Assembly: GCA_902364065.1 (NCBI GenBank)
Contig: CABJCJ010000016.1
Coordinates: forward strand, 264 to 60,074
DNA from: Veillonellaceae bacterium SB90
GTDB taxonomy: Bacteria; Bacillota; Negativicutes; Selenomonadales; Selenomonadaceae
Length of the DNA stretch: 59,811 bases
Reading direction: 5' to 3'
Numbering within the stretch: the first letter of the stretch is position 1; every line of letters starts with the position of its first letter. Shown here one piece after another: positions 51,562-59,811 of the stretch. Below the pieces are notes generated by a model. The model had not been told where the DNA came from. It ran no database searches and worked only from the letters and a program-made list of their open reading frames with translations. The position numbers and the translations under genes are program-made.

Positions 51562-51593
51562 AAAAACAAAAGACAGCAGTTTGTTCTGCTGTC
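51562..51593 (-). terminator. Terminator after the His/Cys-rich protein gene
   Basis: GACAGCAG pairs with CTGCTGTC around a 6-nt loop; on the minus strand it is followed by TTTTGTTTTT, 13 bp past the stop. Confidence 0.82.
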
Positions 51594-51605
51594 CTGTTTC
51601 CGGAT

Positions 51606-52043
51606 TTATTTTTCTGTCGTCGTTTTGGCTATGGCCTGCTCGCGCTTTAATTGCTGGGCTTCGTGCAGGATGCTCTTGATGTTCACGAGGTACTCCTGCT
51701 CGGCCTGACGCATGGTCTCGTAGAGCGGGTGGCCGAGCGGCTGCGAGAAGCAGTCTTCGTAGAGCTGCTCGAGTTTTTTGACGTTCTTCTTCTGCGTCAG
51801 GATGTAGCCGACGTTCTGCCGGCTGACTTTTGCAAGTGCCGCGTCAATCTCCGCGTGCAGGCCCTGCATCGATTTCGCCATGGTCTGCATCTTCTGCAGG
51901 GTCTGGCGGAAGCGGATATCCTGCGGGTCGAGGCTGTCCCCGGCGGGCGTTTGCATGCCAGGCAGAGACATATGGTCATGTGCATGATCATGGCCGTGGT
52001 GGCAGCCGCAGCCGCATGTATGTGCTTCGTGTTTTTCGTCCAT
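51606..52043 (-). CDS. His/Cys-rich N-terminus helical protein, possibly YlbF-like
   Basis: A 145-residue protein. Residues about 6-25 are a metal-binding-like cluster (EAHTCGCGCHHGHDHAHDH) with three Cys-type and many His residues. The rest is helical (RFRQTLQKMQTMAKSMQGL, KKNVKKLEQLYEDCFSQPLG, EYLVNIKSILHEAQQL) and in length and pattern recalls YlbF/YmcA-family proteins, but I cannot confirm that. The ATG at 52043 follows AAAGGA. The cysteine-hydrolase gene ends about 30 bp upstream in the same direction. Confidence 0.72.
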   Translation of the reverse strand: MDEKHEAHTCGCGCHHGHDHAHDHMSLPGMQTPAGDSLDPQDIRFRQTLQKMQTMAKSMQGLHAEIDAALAKVSRQNVGYILTQKKNVKKLEQLYEDCFSQPLGHPLYETMRQAEQEYLVNIKSILHEAQQLKREQAIAKTTTEK

Positions 52044-52075
52044 ATGATTCCTTTCTTTTTCGTCTGTCGGCAGAC

Positions 52076-52591
52076 TCAGCGGATGTCGACCTGGCAGGCC
52101 TGCATCGCGGCCAGGGCGCACTCGTGGCTCGCGGGCGTCACGCCGGCGCAGCAATCGGCCTTGACGGCAATCGTCTTCTCGGGGAAGGCGGCCTTGAGGA
52201 TCATGGCGTTGGCGATGACGCAGATATCCGTGCAGAGGCCCACGAGCTCGATCTCGTCGTAAGCGGCGAGGTGCTTCGGCAGCTCGAGCGAGCCAAAGGC
52301 CGGCTTCTCGACGACGGCCACGGCCTCTTTGGCAAGCGGCTGAAGCTCCTCCGCGAGCTGCCAGCCCGCCTCGGGCTTGATGCAGTGCGGGACGGGCAGT
52401 TTGCGGCCCTCCTGCGTTGAGAGGTAGTCCGCGCCGTGCGTGTCGAGCGTGAAGGCGAGCGCCGCACCGGCGTCTTTTGCCTGCTGCACATACGCAAGGA
52501 GGCGCGGCAGGAGCGCCTGTGCCTCCGGCGTGCCGAGGCTGCCGTCAATGAAATCCTTTTGCATATCGATGACTACGATACATTTCTTCAT
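52076..52591 (-). CDS. Isochorismatase-family cysteine hydrolase
   Basis: A 171-residue hydrolase of the nicotinamidase/isochorismatase fold. The catalytic Asp is in CIVVIDMQKDFIDG, the Lys in VVEKPAFGSL, and the nucleophile Cys in ELVGLCTDICVIANAM, where the cis-peptide precedes the Cys. Nicotinamide is a plausible substrate given the compact PncA-like size and the metal-site-like FTLDTHGADYL, but related amidases look the same. It is followed by the His/Cys-rich gene. Confidence 0.87.
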   Translation of the reverse strand: MKKCIVVIDMQKDFIDGSLGTPEAQALLPRLLAYVQQAKDAGAALAFTLDTHGADYLSTQEGRKLPVPHCIKPEAGWQLAEELQPLAKEAVAVVEKPAFGSLELPKHLAAYDEIELVGLCTDICVIANAMILKAAFPEKTIAVKADCCAGVTPASHECALAAMQACQVDIR

Positions 52592-52651
52592 GGCAATCGT
52601 CCTTTCTCAAACTGCTGCCGAACATGCCGCCAGACGACCCGCTGCGAAATC

Positions 52652-53494
52652 TTACAGTTTGTGGCCGCAGGGCTTGCCCTTTTCAAACGTGTAGATGGCA
52701 GGGAAGCCGATCTCATCGCGCAGGATGGCGGCGGCCTCCTCGTAATGCGCGCCGAGCTGCGACGTCGTATGGCCGTCGGAGCCAATGGTGATGATCTTGC
52801 CGCCGAGGTCCTTGTAAAGCTTCAGGATGTCGCGCGAGGGCTGCGTATCGGGGAGATGGTAACGCCAGCTCGACGTGTTGATCTCGATGCCCTTGCCGTC
52901 GGCAATCGCAAGCTCGAGGACGGCTGCCACATGATCACGAATCTTGGCGAACGGATAGACGCCGGCCGGATCGTAGCGCACAATGAGGTCGAGATGCGCG
53001 AGGATGTTGTAGTCCTTGTAGTTCTGCATGACGTGGTAGATGGCATCGTAATAGCCTTCATTGTATTCCTGCTGCGTGCGCCCCTCCTGGAATTCACCCG
53101 TCCAGAAGCCCTTGCCTTCCGCCTGATGGCAGGAAAGCAGGATGAAATCCAACTGATCCTCATACGCGTGGTAAAGCTTCTCAAACTGCGGGATGGTTTC
53201 CACCTGCACGCCAAACTCCAGGCCGCCCCGGATTTTGATGCGGTCTGCGTATTCCTGGCGCAGGCGTGCAAGCGTTGCAAAATACGCGGGGTAATCCACG
53301 TTGACCATCGGCTGTCCGGAAAGATAAACAATGGGGGCGTCCTCCGACGGGTCAACGGCAATGCCGTAATCGACGTGCTCGGCGAAACAGAGTTCCTGGA
53401 ACCCGAGCTCGACGGCTCTTTTGACCTGGTCTGCCATCGGCGTCTGGCTGTCGCGGCTGAATGCGGAATGCACATGATAATCTGCTTTGATCAT
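52652..53494 (-). CDS. PHP-family histidinol-phosphatase
   Basis: Removes phosphate from histidinol phosphate, the one histidine step not encoded in the his cluster. The 280-residue PHP protein has the metal motifs ADYHVHSAFSRDS, CFAEHVDYG, GLEFGVQVE, FILLSCHQAEGKGFW, NILAHLDLIVRYD and ITIGSDGHTTSQLG. HisJ/HisK-type enzymes have this length. The ATG at 53494 follows AGGATGAAG. It is unlinked to the his operon by about 27 kb, and I see no copy of the hisG dyad before it. Confidence 0.87.
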   Translation of the reverse strand: MIKADYHVHSAFSRDSQTPMADQVKRAVELGFQELCFAEHVDYGIAVDPSEDAPIVYLSGQPMVNVDYPAYFATLARLRQEYADRIKIRGGLEFGVQVETIPQFEKLYHAYEDQLDFILLSCHQAEGKGFWTGEFQEGRTQQEYNEGYYDAIYHVMQNYKDYNILAHLDLIVRYDPAGVYPFAKIRDHVAAVLELAIADGKGIEINTSSWRYHLPDTQPSRDILKLYKDLGGKIITIGSDGHTTSQLGAHYEEAAAILRDEIGFPAIYTFEKGKPCGHKL

Positions 53495-53553
53495 TTCTTC
53501 ATCCTGTCCTTCTCTTATCTGTCCTGGTCTAACTATCATACGTCCATATCATA

Positions 53554-54048
53554 TCACATCTTGCCGCCGGGGTCATCCCGCTTCTCCGCGGCGGCCACCT
53601 CGCGCAGGGCCCGGAGGCGCGCGTCATGGCGGTCCCAGAAGCCCGTATCTTCTGCCAGAGCCGCCGCAAAGACGGGGGCCTTGAGTTTCTCTGCCAAATG
53701 CCGCGTGACGAAGTCGCAGAACTGCAAATACGGCCAGCGCAGGAAGGCGCGGCGGGAAATGACGAGGCTCGCCTCATCATATGTATCGAAGGGCATGCCC
53801 GGCACCATTTCCTGATACGGAGGCTCCGGCGAGGCTGCATCGTGCGGGAAAAAGGGGCTTAGCGTCACATACGGCTCCTCCTCTTCCCTCAGCCATTCCG
53901 TCTGGATGTCCCAGCAGACATCCTGGGTTCGGATCTGTCCGAAATATTCTCCGCCCGGCAGGACTTCCCGCCAAGCATCCCGCAGCCTCCTCTGCAGGGC
54001 CGCAAAATCCTGCGGCGTGAAGTGCTGCCAGTTCCATTGATATGCCAT
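53554..54048 (-). CDS. Protein of unknown function (164 residues)
   Basis: Not recognised. The soluble protein starts MAYQWNWQHFTPQDFAALQR, is rich in Trp, Arg and acidic residues, and contains FFPHDAASPEPPYQEMVPG and RRAFLRWPYLQFCDFVTRHL. There is no signal peptide or membrane helix. The start at 54048 follows AAGGAAGAG. The longer frame upstream was rejected because it has antisense composition. It lies 60 bp ahead of the PHP phosphatase, in the same direction. Confidence 0.7.
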   Translation of the reverse strand: MAYQWNWQHFTPQDFAALQRRLRDAWREVLPGGEYFGQIRTQDVCWDIQTEWLREEEEPYVTLSPFFPHDAASPEPPYQEMVPGMPFDTYDEASLVISRRAFLRWPYLQFCDFVTRHLAEKLKAPVFAAALAEDTGFWDRHDARLRALREVAAAEKRDDPGGKM

Positions 54049-54208
54049 ATACTCTTCCTTTTCTATTCCGTTTCTAATCGAATGCGAATCCAAGCCGCGT
54101 ATACTGAAAACTATCCCTATGTATCCTATCACAACTTGCGGCTTCCTGACATCCATGTGCGGGAAAAAATCTCCGGCTTTATTTCTGGAACAAGACTTGG
54201 AACAAGGC

Positions 54209-54237
54209 TTGACAAAAGGAAGAAGCACCGCTAGCAT
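54209..54237 (+). promoter_or_regulatory. Promoter for the MFS exporter gene
   Basis: Perfect TTGACA (54209-54214), 17-bp spacer, TAGCAT (54232-54237). A direct repeat TTGGAACAAG/CTGGAACAAG lies just upstream. Confidence 0.6.
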
Positions 54238-54288
54238 GGAACTGTTGCCAATCCACGATGACAAGATGAAAGGACGGTTTGTATCCAC

Positions 54289-55482
54289 ATGCTGCCACCC
54301 ATTCCCTTCAAATACATGCTGCCGCTCACGGGGCTGGCGGTCTCCGCCTTCGTGTTCAATACGTCGGAGTTCATGCCCATCGGACTTTTGACAGACATCT
54401 CCGACTCCTTCGGCATGACGCCGGCCGCGACGGGCATCATGATCACGGTCTACGCCTGGGTCGTCGGCATCCTGTCGCTGCCGCTGATGCTCGCGACCTG
54501 CCGCATGGAGCTCAAGCGTCTGCTGCTCCTGACGCTCGCGCTCTTCGCCCTCGGCCAGGCCGGCTCGGGGCTCGCCGTGAATTTCCCGATGCTCATGGGG
54601 GCGCGTATCCTCGTCGCCTGCGCGCATTCCATCTTCTGGTCGATTGCCGCGCCACTCGCCACGCGCCTCGTGACGAGGACGCATCAGCCTTTCGCGCTCT
54701 CGACGATTGCGACGGGGTCCTCAGTCGCCATGATCTTCGGCCTGCCGCTCGGGCGCGTCGTCGGCCTCGCGCTCGGCTGGCGCATGACCTTCCTCGTGCT
54801 CGCCGTCATCTCGACGCTGGCCCTGCTCTATCTCTGGCGCGTCTTCCCCTCGCTCACGAACAACTCCACGTTTTCGACGCGCGACCTGCCGGCGCTCGTG
54901 CGCAATCCGCTCGTCTCGGGCATCTTCGTGCTCTCCGTGCTCTTCGCCACGGCGTACTTCACGACGTACAGCTACATCGAGCCGTTCCTCGGCACGATCG
55001 CCGGCTTCGCGCCGGATGCCATCACCTGGACGCTCATGGTGCTCGGCGTCTGCGGCTTCTTCGGCAGCGTCCTGTTCTCGCGCTTCTACGGCCGCCACCG
55101 CTTCCCCATCTTCCGCGCGGGGCTCCTTGGCCTGCTCGTGGCGCTCATGTGCTTCCTGCCATCTGCCGCCTTCATGCCGTCGATGATCGCCTGCTGCATG
55201 CTGCTCGGCACAATCTCCACGCTGTTCAACGTGACGATGCAGGCCGAGCTCATCCGCAACTGCTCGCTGGCCGCAGCGCCCGTCGCCATGTCCATCTTCT
55301 CGGGCATCTTCAACGTTGGCATCGGCGGCGGCACCTTCATCGGCGGGCGCCTGGCCGCCGCCTCTCTCTTGCCGGACATCGGCTTTGTCGGTGCGGCGAT
55401 TGCGGCCTGCGCCGTGCTCTTCGGCCTCCTCTTCTACCTGCCCCATGCCCGACGTCAGTCCAAACAGGAAAAAGTCAAATGA
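54289..55482 (+). CDS. MFS transporter, SotB/SetB-like sugar or drug exporter
   Basis: A 397-residue major facilitator protein with twelve predicted helices. The N-terminal SAFVFNTSEFMPIGLLTDIS is the signature of the SotB/Bcr-like efflux group, followed by the GARILVACAHSIFWSIAAPL helix and LPLGRVVGLALGWRMTF. The export substrate (sugars, arabinose, IPTG or drugs in relatives) is unknown here. AAAGGA is 13 nt before the ATG, so the start is only moderately certain. Followed by a strong terminator. Confidence 0.9.
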   Translation: MLPPIPFKYMLPLTGLAVSAFVFNTSEFMPIGLLTDISDSFGMTPAATGIMITVYAWVVGILSLPLMLATCRMELKRLLLLTLALFALGQAGSGLAVNFPMLMGARILVACAHSIFWSIAAPLATRLVTRTHQPFALSTIATGSSVAMIFGLPLGRVVGLALGWRMTFLVLAVISTLALLYLWRVFPSLTNNSTFSTRDLPALVRNPLVSGIFVLSVLFATAYFTTYSYIEPFLGTIAGFAPDAITWTLMVLGVCGFFGSVLFSRFYGRHRFPIFRAGLLGLLVALMCFLPSAAFMPSMIACCMLLGTISTLFNVTMQAELIRNCSLAAAPVAMSIFSGIFNVGIGGGTFIGGRLAAASLLPDIGFVGAAIAACAVLFGLLFYLPHARRQSKQEKVK

Positions 55483-55493
55483 ATCCGCAGTCA

Positions 55494-55531
55494 AAAACCC
55501 CGGTTCCCATCAAAAGGAACCGGGGCTTTTC
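55494..55531 (+). terminator. Terminator between the MFS and nitroreductase genes
   Basis: AAAACCCCGGTTCC pairs with GGAACCGGGGCTTTT around an 8-nt loop, 12 bp past the MFS stop; it can serve both convergent genes. Confidence 0.88.
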
Positions 55532-55571
55532 TATCCGTGTATGTTGGCATTGCCGCAGGAGCCGCCGGCTC

Positions 55572-56144
55572 TTAGCGGATGACCTTGACGCGCTTCGCGA
55601 TGTCTTCTTTTTCCTTGGCATCGGGCTCCGCGACGATGCCGCCGAACGGCATCTGCGCGACGAGCCGCCACGAGGCAGGCAGGCCGAACATGGCCTTGAC
55701 CTTCTCATCGATGACCGGGTTGTAGTGCTGAAGGTTGGCACCCACGTTGAGATCGCGCAGGCCGCTCCAGATGGAGAACTGCAGCATGCCGTTGGCCTGC
55801 TGGGCCCAGACGGGGAAGTTCGCTGCATAGAGCGGGAACTTTTCCTGCAGGCCCTTGACGACGTCCGTGTCGAAGAAATAGAGGATCGTGCCGTAGGCGG
55901 CGCGGAAACCGTCGATCTTCTCGCGGGCGACCTTGCCATCAAACGCGTCGTAGATGGCATCCCAGAGCGCATCCTGCTGGCCGCCCGTCACGACGACGGC
56001 GCGGGCGCTCTTCATGTTGAAGGCATCCGGCACGAGCTCCGTAATCGTCTCGACGAGCCCGATGACCTCCTGCTCCGCAACGGGCAGATTCTTGTTGAGC
56101 TGGTAATACGTACGACGTTTGGCAATGGAATCGACAATACTCAT
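55572..56144 (-). CDS. Nitroreductase-family protein (YdgI/Frm2-like)
   Basis: A 190-residue FMN-dependent reductase homologue. The N-terminal SIVDSIAKRRTYYQLNKNLP has the Arg-Arg motif that binds the FMN phosphate, with ILYFFDTDVVKGLQEKFPLY and SIWSGLRDLNVGANLQHYN in the core and WRLVAQMPFGGIVAEPDAKE at the end. This subgroup is usually a stress-linked oxidoreductase with unclear physiological substrate. It is the second nitroreductase-fold gene in the window, from a different subfamily than the SagB-like one. Single gene. Confidence 0.9.
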   Translation of the reverse strand: MSIVDSIAKRRTYYQLNKNLPVAEQEVIGLVETITELVPDAFNMKSARAVVVTGGQQDALWDAIYDAFDGKVAREKIDGFRAAYGTILYFFDTDVVKGLQEKFPLYAANFPVWAQQANGMLQFSIWSGLRDLNVGANLQHYNPVIDEKVKAMFGLPASWRLVAQMPFGGIVAEPDAKEKEDIAKRVKVIR

Positions 56145-56293
56145 GATGGTTCCCCCTTCTCCGGCACGCGCTTCGCGTACACGCTTACAAATGATATGTT
56201 TATTTTATCATGCGAACACAATTTCTTTCGTAACTCAGTCACACGAAAAGCGCTGAATCAAGAATGCAAACCGCGACGAAATGCAGCAGGATA

Positions 56294-56302
56294 TGGTATA
56301 AT
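56294..56302 (+). promoter_or_regulatory. Extended -10 promoter for the EAL protein gene
   Basis: TGGTATAAT with a perfect TATAAT (56297-56302); no convincing -35. Start codon about 47 bp downstream. Confidence 0.5.
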
Positions 56303-56348
56303 TCAGTTAGAATATACTTGAACTTCTCGATTGGAATGAGGTATTTTT

Positions 56349-59237
56349 ATGACAAAATCCGATCATCCCGATACAAATCCTGACATACATGCCTTTCCCG
56401 GCATCGCCGCGAATCTGCCCTGCTGCTTCTACATCGCAGAGGAAAATGCCCCCTATCGCCTGCTCTATGCCAATGAGGAAATGATGCGCCTGTTCGACTG
56501 CCGCGATCTCGCAGAGCTCTGTCATCATACGGAGGGCAATGCCTTTCATCTCTTCGCGATGGACGACCGCCTGCGCGTCGAGCAGGATATCCGGCACGAG
56601 CTCGCGGAGAAGCACGACCGCTTCGAGCATGTCCAGGGTCACCTCTTCACGCGCACGAGCCGCACCCGCTATGCGGACGTCTCGGGCCGCCGCGTCGACA
56701 CGGAAGCGTACGGCCCCGTCTTTTACTGCACAATGCAGGAAATCGATATCCCGCTGCCGGGCGTCACGATTGACCGCGACATCCGCGACTACGTCATCCG
56801 CCATCTCGAAGAAGCCATCGAAAAGCACTGGATTCAGGTGTACTACCAGCCGATCATCCGCACGCTCACAGGCGAGCTATGCGGCCTCGAGGCCCTTTCG
56901 CGCTGGGTGGACCCGCACATCGGCTTCCTTTCGCCAGCGTCGTTCATCCCCGTGCTCGAGCAGGTACGGCTCATCCACCGCCTCGACGCCTTCGTGCTCG
57001 AGGAGGTCTGCCGCATGCTGCGCCAGCGCCTCGACAAGAACCTGCCCGTTACGCCCGTATCCTGCAATCTCTCGCGCTATGACTTCAGCCTCATCGACGT
57101 CTTCTCACTCGTCGAGGGGACGCGCCGGCGCTACGCTGTGCCGCGCGACTTCCTGCACATCGAGATCACGGAGAGCGTCCTCGCACAGAACGCCGAGACC
57201 GTTCATCAGGTGCTTGACCAGCTGCGCGAGGAGGGCTATGAGATCTGGCTCGACGACTTCGGCAGCGGCTATTCTTCTCTGAGCATCCTCAAGGATTACA
57301 CAGTCGATCTCGTCAAGCTCGACATGAGCTTCCTGCGCAGTTTCACCGAGAAATCGCGCAGCATCATTATCTCAATCATCTCGATGGCCAAGGATCTCGG
57401 CGTCAAGACGCTCGCGGAGGGCGTCGAAACGCAGGAGCATGCGGACTTCCTCGCTTCCATCGGCTGCGGCCGTCATCAGGGCTATTTCTACGGCAAGCCG
57501 CGCCCGCTCGCGGGAACGCTGGCGCATATTGAGGCGGAAGGCCGCGGCATCGAACTGCGCAAGTGGTGCCATTTCTACGATATGGCCAGCATGGTCATCC
57601 GCCAGTCCAAGCGGCCCAACGCCATCCTCGACATGCAGGAAAACGGCACAATCCGCTTCCTCTACGCCAACCAGCCTTACCGCGAGCAGATACAGATGCT
57701 GGGCTATCAGCTGCAGGATATACAGCGGAATATGAGTTCGCCAGACAAATCCGATGCGAGCCGCCTCTTCTGGACATGCATCCACCAGTCGCGCCAGAGC
57801 CATCAGACCGAATCCTTCTTTTACGTTGATGGCGGCCATTACATCAGCGTCAGCCTTTGCGTGATCTATGCGCTGAATCATCATCTGCTGATCCAGCTCG
57901 AATTCCAGAATCTCTCCCAGAACGGCATCGGCCTGCAGCAGGATAAATTCGACGAACGCCTGCGCTACCTGTACAGCATGTTTGAGAATGTCTACCTCGT
58001 CAATTTCGCGAAGGACACAATCGAGCCGCTCCACTTCCGCGACGCACTCACATCGGCAAAAGATGCCGAAACAACAGCCTACGATATCCGGCATGCCGTG
58101 CAGGCCTTTGCCAGACAGTTCGTCTATGAGGATGACCGTAAGCGGTATCTCGCGTTCTGCGACCCCGATACCGTCATCGCACGCATCCAGAAGAGCCCGT
58201 ACGGGCGCATTGCCTGCCGCTTCCGCGTGCGCGACCAGCGCGGCAATTACGGCTGGAAGGAATGTACGGCCATCCTGCTCGCCAGCGGGAACATGCCGCT
58301 CATGCTGACGGCCACCAAGACCGTGGATCCGCCCCTCCTCTCGCCAGCCGCCGGCGAAACCGCGCCGGAGGGCCAGCTGCTGCCCTCGCTGCTCTGGAAG
58401 AATTTCGAGCGAAATACGCATTTCCATTATTTCTGGAAGGACAAGGAGCGCCGCTTCCTCGGAGCGACGAAATCCTTCCTCGATTATTACGGTTTCTCGT
58501 CCGTGCAGGAGATTCTCGGCAAGACCGACGAGGATATGAACTGGCATGTCGACAACAACACGTATCGCCTCGATGAACTCGATGTCCTGCAGAAGGGCAA
58601 AACCATCGAGAATGTCGCGGGCGAGTGCATCATCCGCGGCACCCTGCACCACATCACCTGCTACAAGTGGCCGATTTACCGCGAGGGCGAGATCATCGGG
58701 CTCATGGGCGTCTTCTTCGATGCCAATGCGATTTACCACGACCTGCACAAGGCGCTGCCCTCCCCGTTTGACGATCCCATCACGGGGCTGCGCAACCGCC
58801 AGGGTTTCCTCGGGGATCTGACCCGGTATCAAGAAACGTGGACGATGGAAAAGCAGCCGTACGTGCTGATCCTGCTTGAGAGCCGCTTCGACGAGCATAT
58901 CCAGGATTCGTATGAGCTGCCGCAAATCCGCGCTCTCGTCCGCCAGGAGGCCGAGCTCCTGCGCCAGCATACGGGGAAAGATGCTGCCATCGCGCGCATC
59001 CAGAATGCGACGTTTGCCATCCTGCGCCGCGAGAGCAGCCACCAGGAGTCTGAGGACCTCGCCCGCGAACTCCAGCACCGCCTGCAGTCGATTCACGAGA
59101 TCAGCGGCAATCCCGTCACCATCACGTTCTGTTACAGCATCGTCCACGCCGATGACCCCGGCATCCACCGCCCACCCGACAGCAGCGTCAGCTACATCTA
59201 CCGCCTTGCCATGGAACGCCTGCGCCACAACGGCTGA
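56349..59237 (+). CDS. EAL-domain cyclic-di-GMP phosphodiesterase with sensory and degenerate GGDEF domains
   Basis: A 962-residue cytoplasmic signalling protein. About 15-130 is PAS-like. About 150-395 is an EAL domain with the catalytic set present: GLEALSRW, SCNLSRYDF, EITES, WLDDFGSGYSSL, VKLDMSFL and LAEGVETQEHADFL. Two PAS-like regions follow (about 540-690 and about 695-800, HFHYFWKDKERRFLGATKSF). The C-terminal DPITGLRNRQGFL opens a GGDEF fold whose active loop reads RIQNATFAIL in place of GGDEF, so it cannot make c-di-GMP and may bind nucleotide. The order EAL before PAS before GGDEF is uncommon. GAGGTAT precedes the ATG. Confidence 0.9.
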   Translation: MTKSDHPDTNPDIHAFPGIAANLPCCFYIAEENAPYRLLYANEEMMRLFDCRDLAELCHHTEGNAFHLFAMDDRLRVEQDIRHELAEKHDRFEHVQGHLFTRTSRTRYADVSGRRVDTEAYGPVFYCTMQEIDIPLPGVTIDRDIRDYVIRHLEEAIEKHWIQVYYQPIIRTLTGELCGLEALSRWVDPHIGFLSPASFIPVLEQVRLIHRLDAFVLEEVCRMLRQRLDKNLPVTPVSCNLSRYDFSLIDVFSLVEGTRRRYAVPRDFLHIEITESVLAQNAETVHQVLDQLREEGYEIWLDDFGSGYSSLSILKDYTVDLVKLDMSFLRSFTEKSRSIIISIISMAKDLGVKTLAEGVETQEHADFLASIGCGRHQGYFYGKPRPLAGTLAHIEAEGRGIELRKWCHFYDMASMVIRQSKRPNAILDMQENGTIRFLYANQPYREQIQMLGYQLQDIQRNMSSPDKSDASRLFWTCIHQSRQSHQTESFFYVDGGHYISVSLCVIYALNHHLLIQLEFQNLSQNGIGLQQDKFDERLRYLYSMFENVYLVNFAKDTIEPLHFRDALTSAKDAETTAYDIRHAVQAFARQFVYEDDRKRYLAFCDPDTVIARIQKSPYGRIACRFRVRDQRGNYGWKECTAILLASGNMPLMLTATKTVDPPLLSPAAGETAPEGQLLPSLLWKNFERNTHFHYFWKDKERRFLGATKSFLDYYGFSSVQEILGKTDEDMNWHVDNNTYRLDELDVLQKGKTIENVAGECIIRGTLHHITCYKWPIYREGEIIGLMGVFFDANAIYHDLHKALPSPFDDPITGLRNRQGFLGDLTRYQETWTMEKQPYVLILLESRFDEHIQDSYELPQIRALVRQEAELLRQHTGKDAAIARIQNATFAILRRESSHQESEDLARELQHRLQSIHEISGNPVTITFCYSIVHADDPGIHRPPDSSVSYIYRLAMERLRHNG

Positions 59238-59270
59238 AAGCAAGGAGGCGACAGGCGGCGAAGCGAAGGC

Positions 59271-59456
59271 GCTGCGGGATGTATTCCGGCTTCAGCGCGC
59301 AGCTGAATGTGAGCGGCGGGAACGAGGGCGCAACACTGCGCGAAGTCGGCTGGCTAAAGGATGCCAGGCGCCAACGCTCCGCTTATGCGCCCTCGTTCCC
59401 TCAGGTATTATCGCGGGCAGCCGCTGCACGCCTCCAGGCGGAATACATCCCTCCGC
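59271..59456 (-). mobile_element. 186-bp variant of the miniature element, reverse orientation
   Basis: It starts GCTGCGGGATGTATTCCGGC and ends with the complement of GCGGAGGGATGTATTCCGCC. Its middle (GGATGCCAGGCGCCAACGCT) matches the flanks of the insert in the 285-bp copy, which makes it the uninserted form of that variant. Confidence 0.68.
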
Positions 59457-59811
59457 TCGGTATTTCACAAATTGTGCATCGAAGCGAAAGCTGTCCCCGC
59501 GCACGGGCGCGAAGCGCGGGATGCCGGGGGCATCCCCGGAGAAAGTGGCCCGCAGGGCCGAAAGGGGTCCATGGGCGGAAACGGCAAGCTGCTGCGAGCT
59601 GTCACCCCTTCAGTCAGCTGCGCTGACAGCTTCCCCAAAGGGGACGCCAAGCCTTCTACGCGCACGGACCTCATCCACCGCTGACGCGGTCCCCCTTCCC
59701 CAACGGGGAAGGCTTTGGGCTCGCAGCCTTCGGTAAACACACGAGCTGTACAAGATGCGCAGCCTTCCCCTCTGGGGAAGGTGGCAGCCGCAGGCTGTCG
59801 GAAGGGGCGGC
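59457..59811. repeat. Mosaic repeat tract 5, cut by the window edge
   Basis: Same modules in reverse: GGATGCCGGGGGCATCC, the GTCAGCTGCGCTGAC palindrome near 59612, CCACCGCTGACGCGGT and CCTTCCCCTCTGGGGAAGG. No gene is visible. Confidence 0.82.

Noticed and set aside
54119..54391. A 90-codon plus-strand frame before the MFS gene
   Set aside because: It overlaps the MFS start in another frame and has no ribosome site or family features; the promoter for the MFS gene lies inside it.
57372..59243. A 623-codon open frame on the minus strand
   Set aside because: Antisense to the EAL protein, whose motifs are unambiguous; same GC artefact.
1..59811. tRNA and rRNA genes
   Set aside because: I found no cloverleaf or rRNA-like stretch when reading the gaps; a tRNA search program would be needed to be certain.

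Overview
The window (about 60 kb, GC-rich, densely coded) looks like a chromosome segment of a diderm Firmicute of the Negativicutes, most likely near Selenomonas or Mitsuokella. Firmicute traits are a T-box leader, a TrpR-family YerC regulator, short-form HisG with HisZ, the UPF0237/UPF0210 pair, a YolD-like protein and ECF transport. An outer-membrane autotransporter ending in a beta-barrel with terminal Phe shows an outer membrane. A free-standing oxaloacetate-decarboxylase-type carboxyltransferase also fits. The genus is inference; no rRNA or tRNA gene was seen.

Layout. 1-6.0 kb: a Tyr-type T-box operon aroF-tyrA, a GNAT acetyltransferase, nth, and the UPF0210/ACT pair. 6.0-10.65 kb: a class IV aminotransferase lacking its PLP lysine, a carboxyltransferase and an alanine/glycine:cation symporter. 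10.65-17.4 kb: two large mosaic repeat tracts around an autotransporter, then an Rpn-type nuclease gene bedded in repeats. 17.4-27.9 kb: histidine biosynthesis on the minus strand as two units, yerC-hisZ-HD and hisG-D-C-B-H-A-F-IE followed by a SagB-type reductase and a small membrane protein. A promoter overlapped by a 23-bp dyad drives the second unit. 28.0-31.6 kb: a heterodimeric ABC exporter. 31.6-37.2 kb: an accessory island with an antitoxin remnant, a HigBA-like toxin-antitoxin pair, a 40-residue membrane peptide, an orphan CRISPR array, a broken Y-family polymerase with a YolD-like partner, a NUDIX hydrolase and a Fic protein. 37.2-39.6 kb: pstB-phoU and a coiled-coil protein. 39.9-47.4 kb: one eight-gene operon (ECF S component, EcfT, two EcfA, two M20 hydrolases, a GATase1-like protein, a LacI regulator). 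47.6-49.7 kb: an esterase and an ATP-grasp ligase. 49.7-51.6 kb: a third large repeat tract. 51.6-59.2 kb: a His/Cys-rich protein, a cysteine hydrolase, a PHP histidinol-phosphatase, an unknown protein, a SotB-like MFS exporter, a nitroreductase and a large EAL protein. More repeats close the window.

How parts connect. Aromatic amino-acid supply is probably gated by uncharged tRNA-Tyr. The his genes supply every step from PRPP to histidinol, the phosphatase step coming from the distant PHP gene, and the dyad over the hisG promoter is a plausible target of the YerC/HisR-like protein. The best candidate for an undescribed system is the 39.9-47.4 kb operon: an ECF importer wired to two M20 amidohydrolases and a LacI regulator, with two LacI-type palindromes exactly 60 bp apart at its promoter. 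The intergenic tracts carry a 179-bp miniature element in three equal-length copies plus size variants, set in hairpin-rich repeat modules.
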